Source of the DNA: Phialocephala subalpina
Lineage: Eukaryota; Ascomycota; Leotiomycetes; Helotiales; Mollisiaceae
Direction: 5' to 3'
DNA length: 64,000 nucleotides
Assembly: GCA_900073065.1 (NCBI GenBank)
Contig: FJOG01000039.1
Location: 415,330 to 479,329, forward strand
The notes beneath the pieces were generated by a model that was not told where the DNA came from, ran no database searches, and was given only the letters and a program-made list of their open reading frames with translations. Below are positions 11,594 to 21,756 of this stretch, one piece after another. The position numbers and the translations under genes were made by a program. Numbering within the stretch: position 1 is the first letter of the stretch; the number at the start of each line of letters is the position of its first letter.

Positions 11594-13097
11594 ATGGGGG
11601 GAGGTAACGAGATCCCAAAGACCAACAGAATCCTCCCAGTTCCCAACTCCACAGCCTCATACTGGCGTAGTAAACCCCATCGACTCGATGAATACCGCTC
11701 AACCGAACACCTCCCATCACAAGCAGACATAACCATAATCGGCACCGGTATAGCAGGCGTCTCCACAGCCTATCACCTCCTCGACATAAAAACCCATAAC
11801 GATACACCACCACCGTCCATCCTCCTCCTTGAAGCGCGCCAAGTCTGCTCCGGAGCCACAGGCCGCAACGGCGGGCACATCAAGAAATTGCCTTCGACGA
11901 TAGTAGAACTTATAGAAGGTCTTGGTGAAACTGCTGCTGGAGAGGTAGTGAAATTCATTAGGGAGAACATTTATGGGGTGAAGCGGGTGATTGAAAAGGA
12001 GAAGATTGAGGCGGAGGCGGAGTTGAGGAGGAGTTTTGATGTTTCGCTAGATGAGGAGGATGCTAGGGAGGTGAAGAGGGAATATGAGAGGGAATTGGAG
12101 TCTGGGTTTCCTCTTACGGAGGATTTGCAATTTGTTGGGGAGGAGTTCGCGGAGCGTGTACGTATTGATCCGAGTGCGGTAGCTTCTGTAGACCGTCGTG
12201 ACTGCTCTACAAGAATGCTAACAATGAGATTGTATCAGATCACATCACTCCACGGCGCAAAGGCAGGTCTTAGCACTCCCGTTCTGTCGTTATGGCCATA
12301 CAAATTCGTAACCCAACTCCTTGAGCGGGTGTTGAGTAAAGGAACTGCCAACTTGCAAACAAACACCGCCGTGACAGCCATCGAAACCCATGATGACGAC
12401 GGGGGATACACCGTTACCACCAACCGAGGGCAAGTCAAAACACCCATCATCGTCTTCGCAACCAACGGCTACACAGCCGGTCTCCTCCCCCAATATCACA
12501 ACATAATAACCCCCACAAAAGCCACCGCCTCCCACATCACAGTTCCAGCCAACAAGCCCGCACCGCAATATTTCTCAAACACATATAACATCCGCTACTC
12601 CAAAAACCGAGTTGATTACTTGAACCCCAGACCAGACGGCAGCATTGTCATAGGAGGTGGGAAGTGGACGTACGAGAAAGAGCGAGAGCTTTGGTATGAT
12701 GTTTATGATGATTCTACGTTGATTGAGCCCGCGAGACATTATTTTGATGGGCTTATGCAGAGGCATTTTAGAGGGTGGGAGGATAGTGGTGCGGAGACGG
12801 AGAGTGTGTGGACGGGGAGTGAGTAGACCATCATCTCGGCATGTGCAGTTGGGTAAAGATGGCTAATGGGAAACAGTCCAAGGCGTCACTAAAGATGGTA
12901 TGCCGCATATTGGTAAGGTCCCTGGTGCGAAGGGACAGTATATACTCGCAGGGTATAATGGAGGGGGCAATGCGCTTGCGTTCCTGGCTGCCCGTGCGGT
13001 TGCGCGCATGATCAGAGAGGGGATATCGTTCGAGCAGACTGGCGTCCCGAAGTGCATGGAGACGACACGGGCTCGGTTGGACGCAGGTAAAGCTTAG
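11594..13097 (+). CDS. FAD-dependent oxidoreductase (DAO family)
   Basis: Flavoprotein of the D-amino-acid-oxidase-like fold, oxidising an amine or amino-acid-like substrate. An N-terminal extension leads to the Rossmann motif ITIIGTGIAGVSTAYHL, then a Glu (LLEAR) that would bind the ribose of FAD, and the CSGATGRNGGH stretch. The C terminus has the second FAD-contacting segment (IGKVPGAKGQYILAGYNGGG). Exons: 11594-12178, 12239-12818, 12877-13097. The 60-nt intron 12179-12238 is in frame and stop-free; I splice it because it has GTAGCT/CTAAC/TATCAG signals and its removal restores continuous family likeness. About 461 residues. Substrate unknown. It has no secretion signal. Confidence 0.82.
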
Positions 13098-13321
13098 TGA
13101 TGAGAAGAAAGAGTACAGTAGATACGCTCCGAATTCAATGACCTCACAATTACAGTTTAGCTACTCGATGGGATGCGCTGGCTACAGTGAATCATCTTCG
13201 GAGTGCAATGCAAAGTAGAAAGGGAAAGATCGAGGTAGAAACATAAAGTACACAAGAGAAATGTAATCTTCGTCCTCTAGTATAATACATCATATACATC
13301 TCCCATACAATATCATACACT

Positions 13322-14796
13322 CTACCTCCTCCGCAAGTACCACGTGAACGCCAGTTGCTGGATATCAGCGGGGAATGGTGTCGGCACCTCCGTCAATCCA
13401 GGTCTTGCCACAGGATGCCTCAAGTACACCGCTGCACAGATCTTCGAATTCACCTCCAAGTATCTCGGTATGAATGCAAATGCACTCATGTAGTCTCTCG
13501 GACGCCACGGTGTAGCATAAGGCTTCGTTGGATCCACGACCTCCTGCTCTTTTTGGGCCAGGGCTCGCTCAATTCCCGCAAGCCGGGCTTCGGAAAGGCG
13601 TTTCCGGTATTTGCTTATTGGTGCATCCTTGGAATTGGGGTCTAATCCGGTGCCGTTTTCGTCACGCTCCTGTAGCTTGAGGATCTTATCTTCCTCCTTT
13701 GGGCTCTTGAGAGCAAGGCGATATTCTTCCACAAGGTCATAGCGCTCCTTTTCCATATCTTGTATTGGTTTCCGGAAAGCCTCAGCTTGAGCCTTCTTGG
13801 CATGTTTGAGGAATGCTCGAATCTTCTGTTTGACTTTCACGGATACTGCCGTCCTTTTCTGGTTCATCTTCTTCTCGGCTGCTTCGATCATGATGGCGAT
13901 ATCCCGCTGGCGAGTGATTCGGTATTCAAGGTTGTCTTGCAGCATGGTGTTCGTCCTTCTGGTTCTAATAAGTGCTTCGCTCGGATCCTTCTTCGCTGCC
14001 CGTTCGGCTTGCTGCGCAGCTCTCCTCTCTGCAGCTTGTGTCCTGAGTTTCTCCATGCTAACATTTACACCTCGTCTTCTTGCTTGTATCTTCTTGCCTG
14101 CTCGCTTCTGGGTGATATCCTTTGGTGCTCCGGTGGCGAATAGTACGGATTCGGGTTCGACTTGGAATAGGTCGCCTGGATTCAGGAGATATCCAGGATA
14201 AATCATCTGCAAATGTCAATCTCCGTAAACCATCACATAGCATAAAATATAAATACCTTTTTCCCATTGACCTTGACCTTGCCATGCACCACGAATTGTC
14301 TAGCTTGTCGTGCACTGCTAGCAAACAACGCTCGCCAGACTGCCATATCGAGTCGCCTTTCAATCGGAGCATATGTCTGATGCATGTAGGGAATCGGCTT
14401 CTTCTTTTTCGCTTGCCCTTTCTCAGCACCCAAAGGCTGCTCCAGACCCGATCCTCGTCCAGCGGCAAGCTCTGACCCATCAAACTCTGCCAGGTACTTG
14501 TGGTCCATTGGAACGACAGCATTCAATCGAGGTGTGAACATTCGCTGCCATTGCTTTTCTCTAATCTGCTCGCCGTGATATGCTCGAGATATCGACTTCG
14601 CCTTCCATTTCTGCTGAAAGAATGTCAAACCGCCTGTCCGGGGCATCTGCAGACGGGAAAGGTTGTAGAGATTGTATTTGTTCCATGTCGCCCGAAATTT
14701 CTTGTAGGACAAAGATCAGCTCCTGTAAGGACAATGGGGTCATGGCTTGTTAGGACATACCACTTTCTTCAACTGATGAAACCTTTTTCTTGCCAT
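13322..14796 (-). CDS. NAM9: Mitochondrial small-subunit ribosomal protein uS4m
   Basis: Component of the mitochondrial ribosome small subunit. Exons (minus) are 14796-14761, 14700-14257 and 14206-13322, about 454 residues. The N terminus ([20 protein letters not shown] after splicing) matches the fungal uS4m start. The S4 RNA-binding segment lies in exon 2 ([20 protein letters not shown], then [11 protein letters not shown]). The long, Lys/Arg-rich C-terminal extension with coiled-coil character (residues ~230-350) is typical of the mitochondrial fungal form. Intron 1 ends at an AAG acceptor; nearer CAG acceptors would put a TGA in frame. Function by family is firm; the exact first junction is inferred. 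Confidence 0.88.
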
Positions 14797-15341
14797 GGTA
14801 GATAATTGAGGTGTTCCGGCGTCGACACTTGAAAATCAACACCTCACAAGAGCAGCGGTCGTATGAGGTCCAAAATTGTCTAAGGAGAGAATGGAAGGTC
14901 TTAGCTCAGGAGCTAGCGGCCGCTCCACCAAACAAATTCTCTTCAGAAAATAGCTTAAGGTCCCTCAATTATCTCCTCGATCTTACAGTCGAAGAAAGAC
15001 GATTGGATTTACAGCTCTTTCTTGGGACAATTGATCTCAAGACTGCACCTGTCAGTAGGAAACCCCTCAATGTAAGTTTCGTCGATTTCTTTCTATTCGC
15101 CAATTAAGAGCTAGCCGCTCCAAGAGCTCGAATTCACCCCGCCTTCTTTGCTCGAGTCACTTTTCCAGTCATAAATTATTTCACCGCCACAATACTAATA
15201 TTCAGCACAATAGCAGTGGAGAGTCTACAACTGATTTTTTTCTGCCACACGAATCCTCAATTATCCAAACCATTTCATACGCGAACTTACTCTTCTGCAC
15301 TTCCAATAACTTCTGCGAAAGCTCTGTCACAAGTTACCAAA
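14797..15341. other. Divergent intergenic region, uS4m / La protein
   Basis: A 545-bp gap. A 98-codon ORF (14811-15107, plus) lies here without recognisable domains or splice support. I treat the stretch as promoters and leaders of the two flanking genes. Confidence 0.45.
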
Positions 15342-16783
15342 ATGTCTTCCCTCCCAGTCGAAGCTACGGAGCCTGATCCAGCAGCTACCTCTATTCCAAA
15401 CGACGAAACTGTGAACAAGGAGCAGGCCGACCCCTCTGCGCCCACTGCTATGGACATTGTCGCAGAAGACAAGCAAGAAAACGGGGAGACTAAGGCTGAG
15501 AAGAAAGAAGAAAATGGCACCGTAGAGGAAAAGAAGAGCGACAAGCCTGTCGAGCGAAAGGACGAGAACGGTGTGCTTAAGACTTCCGGCAGAATTCTTG
15601 AGGGCAGAAACAACAGCAAATACGATGCCTCTAAATTGCCAGAGTCTGATGACCCCACCAAGATCCGCGCACAGGTATGATTTCACGACACCTTTGAGCG
15701 CTCCAATCACTGACCGACCAAGGTTGAGTTCTACTTTGGAGACTCTAATCTGCCAACCGACAAGTTCTTGTGGGAAAAAACTGACGGTTCTTCCAACTTG
15801 CCTGTCGATGTCGATATTATCTGTAAGTTCGGGCGCATGAAGCGCTTCAAGTCAAGAGATGTTATTCTCGCCGCGCTCAAGGAGAGCAAATTCCTCCAGG
15901 TCACAGGCGAAGAGGGCAAGGAGCAAGTCAATCGTCGCGTGGCTTATGATCCTACCTTTACCAAATCTTCCAAAGTCGAAGCTCGCTCCATCTACGTCAA
16001 GGGTTTTGGCGACGAGGAGCCCAGCTCTCAATTCGACATCGAGGCATTCTTCGCTCCCTATGGTCCCACCAATGCTGTTCGCCTTCGCCGTACCCCCGAT
16101 AAATTCTTCAAGGGCTCCGTCTTCGTTGAATTCCAAGATGAAGAGACTGCTAAGAAGTTCCTCGAGCTCGACCCCAAGCCTCTGTGGAAGGGCACTCTCC
16201 CCTTGAACATCATGTCCAAGAAGGCCTACGTCGACGGAAAAGAGCAAGATATTAAGGATGGCAAGTTAGACCCTCAAGAGGCTCGCACTCCATACCAACG
16301 CGGTGGCAGAGGTCGTGGTCGGGGTGGCCGAGGTGGTAATTTTAAAGGAGGAGATCGCGAACGCAATGGGAACCGTGACCGAGGTGATCGTGATCCAGAT
16401 GACTGGAAGAAGAGGCGTGAGGATGACCGAGCTTCTGGATTCAAGGATGACCGCAGAAATGGACGAGATGGACACCATAAGAAGGGTGGACGCGGTGGTC
16501 GTGGTGGACGTCGTGATGATCGAGGAGGTCGCGGCGGCGACAGAAACCGCGAGCGTGAGGACAGAGATAAGTGAGTAAAGTGCTTCAATTATGCAATGGC
16601 AAACCTAACAGTTTTTACAGGGACAGCAAGGCTGAGGCCAAGACCGAGGAGTCGAACGAGAAGAAGGCCGAACCAGCAGCAGAGACCAACCCCAACGAGA
16701 AGAAGCGTGCCCGCGAAGACGATGGGGAGGGAGCACCAGCAAAGAAAATCGACACCAAGACCGAAGTCTCTGTCGAGTCATGA
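15342..16783 (+). CDS. LHP1: La-type RNA-binding protein
   Basis: Nuclear chaperone of nascent RNA polymerase III transcripts by family. Exons 15342-15674, 15723-16570 and 16621-16783, about 447 residues. An acidic, low-complexity N terminus precedes the La motif (VEFYFGDSNLPTDKFLWEK, residues ~112-195), followed by an RRM (SIYVKGFG... with GSVFVEF as RNP1-like strand, residues ~210-290). The C-terminal third is an Arg/Gly/Asp-rich tail with RGG repeats ending in a Lys-rich stretch (KKRARED). An in-frame ATG at 15216 would add a poor 42-residue leader; 15342 has a better context and the acidic start expected. The RGG tail suggests additional RNA or methyltransferase contacts. Confidence 0.9.
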
Positions 16784-17397
16784 TACCCCCATCTGCTTTC
16801 CCGGCTCTTCTTTACGAAGCTCATGCATGGTCAATTGGTTGGTTGTATCATTTGGCGTTAACGGGACACGATGGGCAGGTTCTTTCTCGATATTCATGTC
16901 TCTCACATCTGGAGCTGTCTTGTGCTTTCAGGGCTTTGCGGACTTATGGTTGGCATACGAGAGCTTGTACTTTGTGCAAGCATGCTGCTGCTTTAGAATA
17001 ACGATTGCGCTTGTACATACCTCCTCACGTCCCCGACCGGGTGCTTATAGCACCACAAAAAATAAAAGATTTTGGAGCATTAGACTGAAATATTCATGCT
17101 TGAACGTGGAGTGCATCAAAAATTGAGATTAATGGATGCTAGGATTTGCTTGGAGTTGGGGAGTGTACCGTTGATTCTAGTTACGCCCATGTTCTACATA
17201 TCCGGAGATACTCCAACCAGAGCTCCATCAGGCTCCCTAAATGCATAGACACATAAGGAGATCTCAATAATACACAGTAATACCAGCTTTTGAACAAGGC
17301 AGCCAGCCAGGCATCCCATCCCATCCCATCTTCATCATACAAGCCCACGCTATGCATCATACATCCTCTTCATCCGACTAAACCACCTTCTCCCAGC
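16784..17397. other. Convergent intergenic region
   Basis: This 614-bp region lies between the 3' ends of the La and mL44 genes. I see no gene and only presumed 3' untranslated sequence. Confidence 0.6.
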
Positions 17398-18600
17398 TCA
17401 ATGTATCACCTCTCCCAAATCAATATGAACCGGTTCCCAAGGCCGCGCCCCTTTAGCTTCCATCTCACTCGGCAACCGCACATTATTCCCCGGACTATAC
17501 AAATACCACGCCTTCAGCGCCGCAACACTGGCTCGAATCTTCGCCTCTAACAAGCTGGGTCCTGCTCCCTCTCCTAGCTTGTCGCTTCCGCTGTATATCC
17601 CTACCACGTAGACGGGTGATCTGCTGTGTCGTCCTGTCTCGCTCAGCATCCGTGCTACTGGGTGCTCGAACTCTTCTCTCTTGCATAACCGGGCCAGCTC
17701 GCGTTCTGGAGCTTTGAAGACGAATAGGGAGGAGATGTCGAGATGTCTGCTTAGGATATGCTGCTTCACGAATCTCTTCGCTGCGTCCCTTCCGGCGTGC
17801 GCGAACAAGCTTCCTACTACCGCCTTCACGAACGAAGAGTATGCTTGTTCCTGCGACAGTGGCTCGTACTCCTCCCTATCCTTTGGAATCGTGTCTCCAA
17901 ACTCGTCATCATACACATTCCTACTGCTTATTCCCCTCCTGTAGAATTGCTTCGAGTCCGGTCTCGTGGTTGCACCAAACTCCCCTAATTTTGTCCCAGG
18001 TGCAACTTTTGAGAATTGCAGTAACCCAGGATCAACTTCTGAACCTGGGGAAGCCGCCGTCTCAACACCCCATTCCTTCGCGATCAACTGGAGAGTCTTC
18101 GGTCCATTATAGGCGTATGCTGCAGCGAATAGAACAGTCATAGGTAGACGTGGATATGTACAAAGGAGGTATTCTGCAACGTGGTAGGAGATTATAGAGC
18201 CACCGAGCTGAGCTAACGAAGCATTATTGAAATTCGCATTCGAGTCCGCCGAAGGATCGACTAATGTTCGTGCCATTGTCTGTAAAGGCACTTTCGAAGG
18301 TAAGGAGAGTCGAGCATGTAATGCTGCGAGCTTAGCGGATTTGAGAGCGTTGCTTGGAGGTGGTGATGCATATTGGCTTCGAGGATGTTTGGTGGATGGA
18401 ACGAGTTTCGGAGGAGAGGTTTCGATTGGAACTGGTTCGTATTCCCCGTCTTCGTGTATGATGTCTGCAGTTGAAGCAGAAGACTGTGACCGTGTTTGAC
18501 TAGCTAGACTTCGTTGTATTTGTACTTGTCGTAGACAGCATGGTCGTGTGCGCGGAGAGAGCAATTGTCCGCTCCATCTTTCCAGTCGTAACCTCTTCAT
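17398..18600 (-). CDS. MRPL3: Mitochondrial large-subunit ribosomal protein mL44
   Basis: A single-exon gene of 400 residues from ATG 18600. The first ~50 residues are Arg/Ser-rich with few acids (MKRLRLERWSGQL start), a mitochondrial presequence. A central RNase III-like helical domain follows (AEYLLCTYPRLPMTVLFAAA; FVKAVVGSLFAHAG) without an obvious catalytic acidic signature, as in mL44. A C-terminal double-stranded-RNA-binding fold follows (SPVYVVGIYSGSDKLGEGAG then LLEAKIRASVAALKAWYL). It belongs to the mitoribosome large subunit. The frame is open further upstream, but that part shows no conservation-like features. It is divergent from a complex I subunit gene. Confidence 0.88.
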   Translation of the reverse strand: MKRLRLERWSGQLLSPRTRPCCLRQVQIQRSLASQTRSQSSASTADIIHEDGEYEPVPIETSPPKLVPSTKHPRSQYASPPPSNALKSAKLAALHARLSLPSKVPLQTMARTLVDPSADSNANFNNASLAQLGGSIISYHVAEYLLCTYPRLPMTVLFAAAYAYNGPKTLQLIAKEWGVETAASPGSEVDPGLLQFSKVAPGTKLGEFGATTRPDSKQFYRRGISSRNVYDDEFGDTIPKDREEYEPLSQEQAYSSFVKAVVGSLFAHAGRDAAKRFVKQHILSRHLDISSLFVFKAPERELARLCKREEFEHPVARMLSETGRHSRSPVYVVGIYSGSDKLGEGAGPSLLEAKIRASVAALKAWYLYSPGNNVRLPSEMEAKGARPWEPVHIDLGEVIH

Positions 18601-18867
18601 CGAAACTGCGACTCCGCACCTGCTTGGCCCGACAAGAAAGGAGAGTCGTGAGGGGGATTGGGCGTTGTGGTGGTGATGTTTGCTTGACTTGATCCCCTGC
18701 CCAAAATTTCTCAAGCTTCTCACACGATCATTGCATTTCATGGACCCATAATTTTCTGAAAGAGCGGTCCCACGTGATTTAGCGTGTGAGCTCCTCGCAT
18801 CAGTTCCGACCTCTGCAGAACACCAGTCGAAAGCAAACAACCCCTTGTCTTTCTGCAATTGATCAAG
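18601..18867. promoter_or_regulatory. Shared divergent promoter of two mitochondrial genes
   Basis: Only 267 bp separate the mL44 and complex I subunit start codons. A CACGTG lies at 18771-18776, roughly central. Shared control of two mitochondrial-function genes is an inference from spacing. Confidence 0.45.
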
Positions 18868-19296
18868 ATGGTATGTTGCAATGCAAATTGGATGGATTGA
18901 GAGCTCTGCTAACAACTCCTAGGGCGGCGGCGGCAAGATTCCGTAAGTCAATGGCCTGCGAAACCTCGAGACGACATTCCTCCTTTCAGAACTCTGACAG
19001 CAGAACAGCTACCCCAAGCACGTCTGGTCACCGGCAGGTGGCTGGTACTCCCAACCTTCGAACTGGAAAGCGAACACGGCAGTCTTTGGATTTGTCATTG
19101 TCGGCATTACGGCTATGATGTGGAAGTTGAGCGCAGACAGGGAGGTGCGGACGAGATTCCCAGAAGAAGGCCGATTCTTCCCAAGTCGATAGTATGTTAT
19201 TCGCAGATACGTTATACGCACAACGGCTAATATTGGGACAGCTGGAGCAAGCAAATCATTGAGCACGAAAAGAACGCGAAGAATGGGACATCATAG
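18868..19296 (+). CDS. Small accessory subunit of respiratory complex I
   Basis: Four exons: 18868-18870 (just the ATG), 18923-18942 (20 nt), 19009-19191 and 19242-19296, encoding 86 residues. The product begins MGGGGKIPYPKHVWSPAGGW, has one transmembrane helix (AVFGFVIVGITAMMWKL) and a short tail (FPSRYWSKQIIEHEK). This matches the fungal small NADH:ubiquinone oxidoreductase subunit usually labelled 6.6 kDa or B15/NDUFB4-like. Which mammalian subunit it corresponds to is uncertain. It is expected in the inner mitochondrial membrane arm of complex I. All splice phases agree. Confidence 0.7.
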
Positions 19297-21756
19297 AACG
19301 GGACAGATGAAGATGGGCTTGTACATATTTCAGGAGTCTTGAATGGACTGGGCTTGCACTTCGAGATTTCGAGACACGGTATGAATGACTTGCAATGAGC
19401 GTTTTACCATGGCGGAGTTTAGATGGTCGACATGGCTGCTGCGAGCATTTGCATCAATCCCTTACGAAATGCTTCCATATCGTCGCTACGTAACAACGAT
19501 TGTGGAAGAGCCTATCCAGCTGCTCATGTCCATTCGTGCTCTCTCACTCACTCTCTCTCTCTCTCTCTCTCTCTTCAGATCAATCTCTCTTTTCGCTGTT
19601 GCCTGCAACTCATGGTAAGAATAGTAGGAAAAGTTCGAGAGGGTCTATTTAGTACGTCGGAGGGTCAACCCTAACGAATTTCGATAGAGGCACTAAGCCG
19701 TCGCGGCTCTCTAAGAAGCTTTCGATACTTGGAATAAAATCCTCGGCGTAAAATCTCAACTCGTCTATCGTCTGGTTCTTAACTATCTAGCGTACTACTA
19801 TATCTAACTTGTGATAAAGCTTCGGTATTTCTAGATATGTATTAAAGACGTGGCATATTAACGCACATCTCATCGGTGAACTTAGTATCATTATTATCAA
19901 CTTATTAGTTAATACTATTTATTTGAATCGGGAATTACTTATATGCGCCTTATAGCTTCTAAGCTACCGAGGAGGAGAATGCCGAACCCTATATAGGTTA
20001 ACAGAGTCATCAGCCGCTTTCTAAGATGTTTTTATTTATGTAAAAGGTTCCGCCGTCTCTGCTTCTCAGCAGGCCCGATCAGTCCCTAATCATCAATATA
20101 TAAATTCTCCAGGAGATGATTTAAAGCATATGCAGCATCTCGCATACCTCGTTTCCTCTTTACCTCGGAGTCCTTGTAGCGTGAAGTTATATCTTCCTAT
20201 ATAAGGATAGTTAAATTGTGACGACGATTTACAGGCATGGGGTTAAAGAGGGGACGCTGAGTGATGTGGAGAGTTTGGGGCGGGAGGGAGAGCATGGGGT
20301 TGATGGTGAGAAGCATGGAAAGGATTTTGGGAATGTGGATGCGGCGGATTTGAGACGGATTTTTATACGAGGCAACATGAGAAGGAGATTATGAAGGAGA
20401 GTAGTGTTATGGGATAGATTTATCTGTGTGTGAATGGTTCAAGAGGTTCGAGTTAGTAACTAGAAGTGGATAGAGGGGCGTTGGGGAAGGGTGTTCGTCT
20501 CGCTACTCATCTGTCTTAAGTTGTATGTTCGAGGGATGGAATACTATGACAGATACCCAGTGGATGTGATAACTCTCCTTTGAGCAATAGCAATATTTCA
20601 GCGAATAGCTACGAATTGTAATGAATAATTACAGGGAGACTATCACCCTAATACAGTCGCTAACGAAATCGGCTTCCCCTCAAACTTACTGTGAAAGTTT
20701 CAGCGACGCTCGCTAGACAGGGATATCCACAAGCACTTTGCCAGAAGAGGCTAGACGCCACACATGGTCTTGGCGAGCGACGGTAATTTCACAAAATATT
20801 ACTTGAGCTATTTTATACTCGCATACGTTTCCGCTATTTTCTTGGCTACGTAGTTAATAAATCTTAGCTAATAAACACACTAAGGCATTATCTACTGGTA
20901 ACGCGCGCTCCGCACGCCGAGGCCCTGAAACGGTGGGTGGCTGGGCAAAGGGGAAAAGGGAGAATTTACGTGTGCTGATGCCCCCCCTCCTGCCCAGTAG
21001 TATGGTTGATAGCGGTTCTAGTATATATACCACAGACGGATCAGCTCCAATAATATTCGTTCATGGCATACGCAGGTGGTAATGCGGCATCTGTGTTGAT
21101 GTTGCAGCTGACCAAGAGCAAGTAATGCGGGGTGTGAATCACGCCGACCCTGAGTTGAATTTTGTTTGTACCACTCCGGTACGAATTGCTCAATGCAATG
21201 ACGAAAAATGAACTGAATTAATTGATTGATGATGATCTCTATCCTAGGGTAGAAACGAAGGGTTTATATCCTTCTGTCACGTATAAGAGGTACTCTGGAG
21301 AGTCTGCCACGTGACTTGAAATGATGCTGAAATTGACTCTTGATTCTTCACCAACCTGGCTATTCCAGAGGCTTATATAGACAAAAATGAGTGACATGTT
21401 GCGTAATACATAGCGTAATCAAGGGGTAAGGAATGCTTCAAGGAGAGTTTAAGGAGTGTACGACCCGCTATTATGGGGTTGGAGTAATGCGTTCTGTGTC
21501 CCTAGATTCAGTCGATCCTGATCACCTGATGTGTACATAGTGCGTGACAGATGATAATGAGGGGGCACCTGACCAACTATCTCGAAGGTGAACCAATGCA
21601 GATGCTGATGCCTGTTAGGCATCAGCCATTGCTCAGCCTCACCATCGCCATCTTTTCTCCCCATCACGTTTACAAAGGCCCATCATCTTGGAGTTCGGCT
21701 CTTAGAGAGCGATATAGGGAGTCCAAAGAAGAAACCCGCGCGTCATAAGCTCAACA
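19297..21756. other. Gene-poor, partly AT-rich stretch
   Basis: About 2.5 kb without a supportable gene. It contains a CT microsatellite (19551-19574), an AT-leaning stretch with many TAA/TAG triplets (~19.7-20.23 kb), a GC-richer island (~20.23-20.41 kb) with a short coding-like frame I cannot identify, and a motif near 20.90-20.93 kb that recurs at ~25.94 kb. It looks like degraded repeat sequence. Confidence 0.5.
19551..19574. repeat. (CT)12 microsatellite
   Basis: Twelve perfect CT units, with imperfect CT/CA units just upstream from about 19539. Confidence 0.95.

Noticed and set aside
12179..12238. Insert of 20 residues in the FAD oxidoreductase
   Set aside because: It has good donor, branch and acceptor signals and interrupts the family-like sequence, so I treat it as a 60-nt intron.
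14811..15107. 98-codon plus-strand ORF between uS4m and La
   Set aside because: No recognisable domain, no splice support, and it sits in the divergent promoter of two well-supported genes.
16274..16588. Minus-strand Arg/Ser/Pro-rich ORF opposite the La gene
   Set aside because: Antisense shadow of the RGG-encoding tail.
20470..20545. tRNA-like stretch (gttggggaagggtgttcgtctcg... with tgttcgagg)
   Set aside because: The B-box lacks the GGTTCGA core and I could not fold a consistent cloverleaf.
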